From Fimenecus sp045545735 (GTDB lineage: Bacteria; Bacillota; Clostridia; Oscillospirales; Acutalibacteraceae), in assembly GCA_045545735.1 (NCBI GenBank), contig JAZQBM010000012.1:124001-188000 (forward strand): a DNA stretch of 64,000 bases, in the 5' to 3' direction. The stretch's first letter is position 1, and the number at the start of each line of letters is the position of its first letter. A model generated the notes under the pieces. It was given only the letters and a program-made list of their open reading frames with translations. It did no database searches and was not told where the DNA came from. Shown in pieces: positions 59,309-64,000 of the stretch. A program made the position numbers and the translations under genes.

Positions 59309-60488
59309 ATTTGTAATCTTTTCCAATTAAATAACGCCACGCTGCAACATATTTTGCTGCTGCTCTTGGATTTTTACTTTTTACATAAATGAAACGCTCG
59401 CCGTCAAAGAACATTACAGATTCAACTGAAACATTAAGCGCAAGTTTAAGTTTATCAATAGGGAATGTAATTGTTTCTTTTTCATTTAAGACAATTTCAA
59501 AACGGTCTTTGTAAAGACGAAGAATTGCATCATCTGAAAGTTCAACTTTTTTACGCTTAACAAGAGTATAAACTGGTTGTTCGCTCTCTTCAAAAATCAG
59601 TTCTCCGTCAGGTGTACCCAATACTTTATCTTTCCAGATTGGTTTTTGCCATTTGTCCCAATCAAGAACATTGTCAAATACAAGAGCCTTTTCGCATTGG
59701 TGGAAAAATCCGTCTTGACCAAATTCTACCTTGTAACCGCAATCGCAAGCAAGATAATTGCCTTTTGAATGTAGCGTGCCAATCTGCTTACAATGAGGAC
59801 AAACATAAAGGATTCTTTCAATATGCTCGGCAAGATTTTTTCCTTTATAATAGCGAAGTCGCTTGCGTTGTTCTTCAAACGCATTTACATAAATATCACG
59901 TTTAATAACCTCATTAACTTCTTCAGCAGTCATTTGCTGGAGTTGTTCAGGCGAATATTCATTTACAACGCCTGCGTGAATACGACCTTTGCGAAGTCCC
60001 GTACCCCAACGCGGAGTGTGGAAGAAACCACCTTTTACGCGATAGGTAATTAATGCTACACCCAAATCTTTAACAAGCTGACCTGTACGCGGTGAGAAAA
60101 ATCCGGTTTCACCATTAGGCGTAATAGTACCTTCGGCGTAAAGACCTAATGGCACACCTTCTTTAGCACTTGCCATCATTTCTTCAGTAAGAACAGATGG
60201 GTGATTATCTCTGCCTTTAACAATCCAACCACACATAGTCTTAAGAAAGAATTTTACAACAGGATTGAATATTACATGGTCACCCATAACAAATCTCACA
60301 TATTTCTTCAATGAACACAAAATGTATATTGGGTCAAGAGCATCAGAATGGTTTGAAATTACAATAAAATTTTTGTGTTTTGGTCTATATCTTTTAACTT
60401 TTGCGTGAGCAATAAGTAGAACTACCCAAAAGCCGATTGCTCGCACAACATTAAGACTTGCTTTGTTTACAAATGTTTTAAACTTCAA
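59307..60488 (-). CDS. 1-acyl-glycerol-3-phosphate acyltransferase-like protein
   Basis: A 393-residue PlsC-family enzyme. After a short N-terminal hydrophobic helix (about 14-30), the acyltransferase block I is NHSDALDP (HxxxxD, about 46-53), block III is LYAEGTITPNG near 117-127, and the following GFFSPRTGQLVKDLGVALITYRVKGGF fits (about 129-155). Unusually, a C-terminal extension holds a zinc ribbon, CPHCKQIGTLHS ... CDCGYKVEF (about 230-258), and a PH-like beta domain with KVELSDDAILRLYKDRFEIV. It should acylate lysophosphatidate at the membrane in phospholipid synthesis. The extension is of unknown role. Confidence 0.85.
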   Translation of the reverse strand: MKFKTFVNKASLNVVRAIGFWVVLLIAHAKVKRYRPKHKNFIVISNHSDALDPIYILCSLKKYVRFVMGDHVIFNPVVKFFLKTMCGWIVKGRDNHPSVLTEEMMASAKEGVPLGLYAEGTITPNGETGFFSPRTGQLVKDLGVALITYRVKGGFFHTPRWGTGLRKGRIHAGVVNEYSPEQLQQMTAEEVNEVIKRDIYVNAFEEQRKRLRYYKGKNLAEHIERILYVCPHCKQIGTLHSKGNYLACDCGYKVEFGQDGFFHQCEKALVFDNVLDWDKWQKPIWKDKVLGTPDGELIFEESEQPVYTLVKRKKVELSDDAILRLYKDRFEIVLNEKETITFPIDKLKLALNVSVESVMFFDGERFIYVKSKNPRAAAKYVAAWRYLIGKDYK

Positions 60489-60661
60489 ATTTTCACATCC
60501 TTTACGAATGTATCAAAAAAATAAAAATACATAACTATGATAAAGAAAAACTTAAAACTTGTCAAGAAAATCTTAAAATTTTAAGGTGTTAATTATTACA
60601 TATATTAGTTATATTTGTTGCATTTTATGGCAGTTTAATGTAAAATAAAAAAGGTGATTAA

Positions 60662-61567
60662 ATGATAGGCAGATACTATTCTTTGAATGAATATTTAAAA
60701 GAAACTTTCGGGGACAAGGTTTATAAACTTGCTCTTGATATTGGTTGTACCTGTCCAAATCGTGATGGTACTTTAGGTACGCGTGGTTGTATTTTCTGTC
60801 ACAATGGCTCGTCCCATTTTGCCGAAATGGGTGTTGATATAAATACTCAGATTGAAAACGCAAAACAAAGAGTAAAATCAAAGATTAAAACCGAAAAGTA
60901 TATAGCGTATTTTCAAAGTTTTACTAATACTTATGGTGATATTAATTATCTTGAAAAAGTTTTCACAACCGCCATTGAGCGTGACGATGTTGTGGCACTT
61001 TCAATCGGCACTCGTCCCGATTGTCTGCAACACGAAATCCTTGATTTGTTAGAAAAACTCAATAAAATCAAGCCCGTATGGGTTGAGTTGGGACTTCAAA
61101 CATCAAATGAAAAATCAGCTGAGTATATCCGCCGTTGTTACCCGAATTCTGTTTACGAAAATGCGGTAAAAGAGTTGAAAATCAGGGGAGTAACCGTAAT
61201 TACTCACATTATTATAGGATTACCCAATGAAACAAACGAAGATGTTTTAAATACCGTCGATTTTGCAGTTAAAAGTGGTACTGACGGGGTAAAACTTCAA
61301 CTTTTACATATTCTTAAAGATACAGATTTGTATGAAGATTATAAGCGGGGTAAAGTAGAAGTATTATCACTTGAAAAGTACATAGATATTCTTTTCAGTT
61401 GTATTGAAAAAATACCGAAAAATGTTGTAATTCATAGAATTACAGGAGATGCACCAAAAAAATATCTTGTTGAGCCTTTGTGGAGTGCCGATAAGAAAAA
61501 GGTGCTAAATACAATCAATAAAGAATTAGAAAAAAGAGATGTTATACAAGGAAGGGCTATTTTATGA
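60662..61567 (+). CDS. Radical SAM protein, TIGR01212/YtqA family
   Basis: A 301-residue radical SAM protein. The cluster cysteines are Cys31, Cys43 and Cys46 in CPNRDGTLGTRGCIFC, the expanded spacing that defines this family. Downstream are AYFQSFTNTYGD, LSIGTRPDCL, VWVELGLQTSN and ITHIIIGLPNE, the standard barrel motifs of the Elp3-like group. The function in bacteria is not settled; it may modify tRNA or handle a cofactor. The start has RBS AAAAGGTG. Its stop overlaps the alcohol dehydrogenase start by 4 bp, an odd but common clostridial pairing. Confidence 0.88.
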   Translation: MIGRYYSLNEYLKETFGDKVYKLALDIGCTCPNRDGTLGTRGCIFCHNGSSHFAEMGVDINTQIENAKQRVKSKIKTEKYIAYFQSFTNTYGDINYLEKVFTTAIERDDVVALSIGTRPDCLQHEILDLLEKLNKIKPVWVELGLQTSNEKSAEYIRRCYPNSVYENAVKELKIRGVTVITHIIIGLPNETNEDVLNTVDFAVKSGTDGVKLQLLHILKDTDLYEDYKRGKVEVLSLEKYIDILFSCIEKIPKNVVIHRITGDAPKKYLVEPLWSADKKKVLNTINKELEKRDVIQGRAIL

Positions 61568-62688
61568 GTTGGAATTTTAGTTTACCGACAAAAATTTATT
61601 TTGGTACAGATAAAATTAAAGAATTACCCGAAATCATTAAGGAATTCGGGTATAAAAGGGGAGTACTTGTTTGCTCAAACACTCTTAAAAAGAATGGTAC
61701 AGCAGATGAAATTGTTAAGAAATCAAACGGCACACTCGTTGCAGTTTTTAATAATATCAGACCTAATCCCACAACTGACAACGTAAACGATTGCGTTAGA
61801 ATTCTTCGCGAAAATAACGCAGATTTTGCCGTAGCACTTGGCGGTGGCTCCCCTATGGATTGTTGTAAAGCGGCTTGTGCAATCGCAAAAGGTGACGATA
61901 TTATTGAGAGTTACCATACAGGAGGTAAATCTATTAACAAAGACGAAGTAATTCCAATGATTGCAGTTGCAACAACAAGCGGTACGGGTAGTGAAATTAC
62001 AAATATTTCTGTACTTACTGATTTGGCAAAAGGTATAAAGGCACCAATGAATGACCCGCTTATGTATCCAAAGGTAGCAATCGTTGACCCTAGACTTACT
62101 TTAAGCGTACCACCAAAAGTTACTGCGTCAACAGGTCTTGACGTGCTCGCTCACGCTTTAGAGAGCGTTTGGACAATCCTTCACCAACCAATTTGCGAAA
62201 GTTGTTCAGTTACTGCTACAAAACTTGTGTTTAAGTGGCTTTATAAAGCATATACAGAGCCCTATAACCTTGAAGCACGCGAAAAAATGGCAGAAGCATC
62301 AATTATTGCAGGCGTTGCATTTTCAAACCCACGTACTGCAGGAAGTCACGCTTGCTCATTTCCGTTAACAAACCTTTATGGTGTGCCACACGGCGAGGCG
62401 TGTGCTATGACACTTGACTATTTTTGTCATTTCAACGCAGATGCCGAAAACGGTCGACTTAATAAATTCGCACAGAATTGCGGATTTACTGATGCACATC
62501 AGATGGCAGATGCTATTACAGAACTTAAAAGACAGATGGGAATGGCTAGCACATTAACCGAAATCGGCGTAAAAACTGACGCTGAAATCGAAAAACTTAC
62601 AGAAATGAGTATGACACCATTACTCGAAAAGAATATGATTAAGTTATCATATGAAGATGTTAAAAATATGTATCTTTCAATTAGATAA
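61564..62688 (+). CDS. Iron-containing alcohol dehydrogenase
   Basis: A 374-residue group III dehydrogenase. FSLPTKIYFGTDKIKELPEI opens the family pattern; the nucleotide site is in VALGGGSPMDCCKAACAI (about 91-108); TTSGTGSEIT is at about 137-146. Iron ligands are the Asp of ASTGLDVLAHALESVW with its His, and the two later His residues in SHACSFPLTNLYGVPHGEACAM (about 265-286). It probably reduces an aldehyde or oxidises an alcohol with NAD(P)H, often butanol- or propanediol-type in Clostridia. The specific substrate is unknown. Confidence 0.9.
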   Translation: MSWNFSLPTKIYFGTDKIKELPEIIKEFGYKRGVLVCSNTLKKNGTADEIVKKSNGTLVAVFNNIRPNPTTDNVNDCVRILRENNADFAVALGGGSPMDCCKAACAIAKGDDIIESYHTGGKSINKDEVIPMIAVATTSGTGSEITNISVLTDLAKGIKAPMNDPLMYPKVAIVDPRLTLSVPPKVTASTGLDVLAHALESVWTILHQPICESCSVTATKLVFKWLYKAYTEPYNLEAREKMAEASIIAGVAFSNPRTAGSHACSFPLTNLYGVPHGEACAMTLDYFCHFNADAENGRLNKFAQNCGFTDAHQMADAITELKRQMGMASTLTEIGVKTDAEIEKLTEMSMTPLLEKNMIKLSYEDVKNMYLSIR

Positions 62689-62745
62689 AAAGTGTGTTAT
62701 AATATACTTTAACAAAAAATCCCAACTAGATTGAGGTGTTATAAA

Positions 62746-64000
62746 TTGAAAAAAATTGCAGGCTTTATTGTAAATGGGCATAAATTTGTGTTAGCATTTA
62801 TGCTTGTAATCGCAGTGCTTTGCGGTTTGCTTATTCCAAAGGTTGAAATCAATACGGATATGACAAAATATCTTCCTGACGATTCATCAATGGCTCAGGG
62901 TATTGAGATTATGAAAGAAAACTTTGATAATATGTCAACATCGCAGACTATACGAGTTATGTTTAAGGATTTGAACGAAACTCAAATTGCAACTGCCAAG
63001 GAATATCTTGAAAGCATTGAAAATGTTGACAGCGTGGCTTATGTTACCGATAGTGAAGATTATAATAAAGACGGATATACAAAATTTGTTGTAAGCACCT
63101 CATATACATACGGCTCACCTGAGGAATTGGCAATTGAAGAAACAATTGAAAAAGCCTTTTCAGCATACAACGTTGAAGTAATGAACGATAACACAAGCAC
63201 AATGGAGTTGCCTTGGGTGATTATCGGGGTTGCACTTGCACTTCTTCTTATAATTCTCTTTATTATGAGCGGTTCTTGGTTTGAACCCGTACTCTTTATG
63301 GTTACAATTGGTATTGCTGTTGTAATCAATATGGGTACAAATATTATACTTGGTAGCGTTTCACAGATTACAATGTCCATCGCCGCAATTCTTCAACTTG
63401 TTCTTTCAATGGACTACTCAATCATATTGATGAACCGTTACCGTCAGGAAAAAGCAAATTATGACGATAATGAAGAAGCTATGAAAGTGGCTTGGCAAGG
63501 TGCTTTTTCATCAGTTATGAGTAGTGGTATGACTACCGTTATCGGTCTTTCAATGCTCGTATTTATGAGTTTTAAGATTGGTATGGACTTAGGCGTTGTA
63601 CTTGCAAAAGGCGTATTTTTCAGTATGATTTGCGTGCTTACAGTACTTCCGGCACTTATTCTTATCTTTGACGAAACTATTGAAAATACCGAGAAAAAAG
63701 AATTCCATATTCCAATGGGGCTTCTCTCACGTTTTCAGTATAAAGCACGTAAGCCTATTGCGATTTTCTTTGTAATCTTGTTTGTAGTTTCGTTCTTCGG
63801 ACAAAACCTTTCTAAAACAGTTTATTCGCTTTCTCCTGAAGACCCGATTGCTGAAATTTTCACACCTTCAAATCCAATTGTTGTCCTTTATAATAATGAA
63901 GACGAGCAGAAAATGTCGGAATTAGCAGTAGAACTTGAAAAAGACGAGAACGTTAAAAGCGTTATGAGTTATTCAACCACTTTAGGTCGCGAATTTACTT
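62746..64000 (+). CDS. MMPL/RND family transporter (partial, runs off the right edge)
   Basis: The frame opens at TTG 62746, with GAGGTG seven bases upstream (62733-62738), and stays open to the window end (418 codons). After an N-terminal helix (about 11-30) comes an extracellular domain beginning VEINTDMTKYLPDDSSMAQG, typical of MMPL exporters, then helices near 160-180, 185-210, 215-235 (IAAILQLVLSMDYSIILMNR, with the conserved Asp-Tyr proton-relay element), 255-280 and 285-310, and another membrane segment near 340. These carry lipids, drugs or small molecules outward using the proton gradient. Being cut off, its C-terminal half is not visible. Confidence 0.85.
   Translation, partial: MKKIAGFIVNGHKFVLAFMLVIAVLCGLLIPKVEINTDMTKYLPDDSSMAQGIEIMKENFDNMSTSQTIRVMFKDLNETQIATAKEYLESIENVDSVAYVTDSEDYNKDGYTKFVVSTSYTYGSPEELAIEETIEKAFSAYNVEVMNDNTSTMELPWVIIGVALALLLIILFIMSGSWFEPVLFMVTIGIAVVINMGTNIILGSVSQITMSIAAILQLVLSMDYSIILMNRYRQEKANYDDNEEAMKVAWQGAFSSVMSSGMTTVIGLSMLVFMSFKIGMDLGVVLAKGVFFSMICVLTVLPALILIFDETIENTEKKEFHIPMGLLSRFQYKARKPIAIFFVILFVVSFFGQNLSKTVYSLSPEDPIAEIFTPSNPIVVLYNNEDEQKMSELAVELEKDENVKSVMSYSTTLGREFT

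Noticed and set aside
1..64000. CRISPR arrays, tRNA or rRNA genes, prophage or intact insertion sequences
   Set aside because: No regularly spaced repeats, no cloverleaf-type or rRNA-like stretches and no transposase, integrase or phage structural genes were seen on reading both strands.

Overview
The window looks like chromosomal DNA from a low-GC, anaerobic, gut-type member of the Clostridia (Oscillospirales/Lachnospirales-like; this placement is inference). Support comes from A/T-rich codon use, strong AGGAGG-type ribosome binding sites, pyruvate phosphate dikinase, a 2[4Fe-4S] ferredoxin, oxygen-independent HemZ, sporulation-linked genes (SpoIID, RicT/YaaT, a SpoVB-type flippase) and enzymes for plant arabinan and host sialic acid / GlcNAc glycans. 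Nearly all of the window is coding. I saw no rRNA, tRNA, CRISPR array, prophage or intact insertion sequence.

Region by region. 1-6200: the end of an M20-like peptidase and a YfcC transporter; a GH35 beta-galactosidase; an ECF sigma / anti-sigma pair followed by a small secreted protein; SpoIID. 6300-12150: citrate synthase with an unknown membrane protein and an AEC carrier; the darA-holB-ricT set; ferredoxin. 12200-15530 (minus strand): yerC-methyltransferase-hslO, then a Fur-family regulator with a putative metal permease behind a palindromic operator. 15600-31240: a glycan region with GH51 arabinofuranosidase lipoprotein, GH89, ppdK, an unknown anchored protein, a 279-bp MITE-like insertion, GH127 lipoprotein plus MFS transporter, and nanA with N-acylglucosamine 2-epimerase. 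31240-42750 (minus strand): two tandem acyltransferases, a metallophosphoesterase, an LtaS-like sulfatase-fold enzyme, a DUF554 protein, mfd, pth and glmU. 42890-55140 (plus strand): GT2, recJ-relA-dtd-MBL hydrolase-hemZ-nucleoside kinase, then a SpoVB-like flippase, mazG, hup and rqcP. 55190-58860 (minus strand): an ECF sigma / anti-sigma / serpin / anchored-protein operon. 59100-64000: an Asn-rich micro-ORF, a PlsC-like acyltransferase, a radical SAM protein, an Fe-alcohol dehydrogenase, and an MMPL/RND transporter that runs off the right edge.

How the genes work together. GH51 and GH127 are both predicted surface lipoproteins that would release L-arabinose outside the cell, with the adjacent MFS protein a plausible importer. 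AGE and NanA link N-acetylneuraminate to GlcNAc, and the cytoplasmic-looking GH89 could supply more GlcNAc. The minus-strand surface block suggests decoration of an envelope polymer. The serpin operon is the most system-like unit: a stress-type sigma factor, its membrane-anchored anti-sigma, and a secreted protease inhibitor in one transcription unit with an ECF-type promoter candidate.

The most unusual DNA-level feature is the MITE-like element at 24938-25216. It splits the terminator of the upstream gene, carries its own terminator-like hairpin and places a -35-like hexamer 17 bp before the TATAAT of the GH127 gene. I did not find a clearly unprecedented multi-gene system.
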